5,850 nucleotides of DNA from an uncultured bacterium (lineage in GTDB: Bacteria; Patescibacteriota; Minisyncoccia; Phycocordibacterales; CAWITU01): contig CAJBRS010000074.1 of the NCBI GenBank assembly GCA_903958115.1, positions 1-5,850 of the forward strand, read 5' to 3'. The stretch's first letter is position 1. Each line of letters begins with the position of its first letter. The notes beneath the pieces were generated by a model, which searched no databases, was not told where the DNA came from, and saw only the letters and a list, made by a program, of their open reading frames with translations. The position numbers and the translations under genes are program-made. Shown here piece after piece: positions 5,624-5,850 of this stretch.

Positions 5624-5850
5624 ATGATTGAAATTAAAAATGTTAAAAAAACATATGTTAGTGGTGAAGTTGAGACGCAAGCTCTCAAGGGAGTCTCTTT
5701 CACTATTGAGGATGGAGAATTTGTAGCTATCATGGGTCCATCGGGTTCTGGTAAATCAACTTTGATGCATATTTTAGGTGCGCTCGATAATCCAACTTCT
5801 GGAACTTATTTTTTAGATGGGAAAGATGTTTCTACTTTAACAGACGATGA
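5624..5850 (+). CDS. ABC transporter ATP-binding protein, MacB/LolD type (5' part only)
   Basis: The first 75 codons are present and the gene runs off the right edge. The start has the typical opening of MacB/LolD/FtsE-like ATPases: MIEIKNVKKTY, then a short loop with QALKGVSFTIEDGEFVAI, then Walker A GPSGSGKST at 38-46, followed by LMHILGALDNPTSG (47-60) and a DGKDV strand. The 'LMHILGxLDxPTSG' sequence is typical of the MacB/LolD group. The Q-loop, signature and Walker B lie beyond the window. It starts 1 bp after the adaptor stop, with a possible weak AGG at 5613-5615. It should power the exporter built with the upstream adaptor; a FtsX/MacB-like permease gene is expected next, or fused to this one as in E. 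coli MacB. Which of the two holds cannot be seen. Confidence 0.93.
   Translation, partial: MIEIKNVKKTYVSGEVETQALKGVSFTIEDGEFVAIMGPSGSGKSTLMHILGALDNPTSGTYFLDGKDVSTLTDD

Noticed and set aside
5506..5733. 75-codon minus-strand open frame
   Set aside because: It lies antisense to the adaptor tail and the ATPase start (including Walker A), both clearly coding on the plus strand.

Overview
The window is AT-rich (about 40% G+C by eye), densely packed and purely chromosomal in character. Genes overlap by 4 bp or sit 1 to 15 bp apart. Almost none has a recognisable Shine-Dalgarno sequence, and several proteins are small membrane proteins without close textbook homologues. The standard genetic code fits: UGA works as stop in the ATGA overlaps. 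Together with the gene content (stand-alone MsrA and MsrB, a DedA/VTT protein, an ECF sigma factor, a DUF5666-like protein and a MacA-like adaptor with a Ser/Asn-rich insert), this suggests a Patescibacteria/CPR (Parcubacteria-like) genome. That assignment is inference from style and content, not from a phylogenetic marker.

Layout. Positions 1-985 (+): the last 25 codons of a membrane-protein-like gene, then msrA and msrB, linked by 8-bp and 4-bp overlaps. This is a methionine sulfoxide repair operon. Positions 924-2251 (-): a DedA/VTT membrane protein followed by a family 2 glycosyltransferase, again with an ATGA overlap. The glycosyltransferase tail runs convergently into the 3' end of msrB by 62 bp. 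Positions 2252-2317: a 66-bp divergent intergenic region with a very good extended -10 on the minus strand and a TATACT box on the plus strand, placed so that the sigma-factor mRNA would be leaderless or nearly so.

Positions 2318-5850 (+): a five-gene operon-like run. It encodes an ECF sigma factor, a 134-aa membrane protein placed like an anti-sigma factor, a single-pass protein with a DUF5666-like beta domain, a 602-aa membrane-fusion (HlyD/MacA-like) adaptor, and the start of a MacB/LolD-type ABC ATPase cut by the window edge. The natural reading is a self-regulated envelope-stress or export module: a membrane sensor holds the sigma factor, and release turns on a tripartite-like exporter and its accessory protein. 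Each link beyond the family assignments is inference.

No RNA genes, CRISPR arrays, insertion sequences or attachment sites were seen. No stretch longer than 70 bp lacks a gene.
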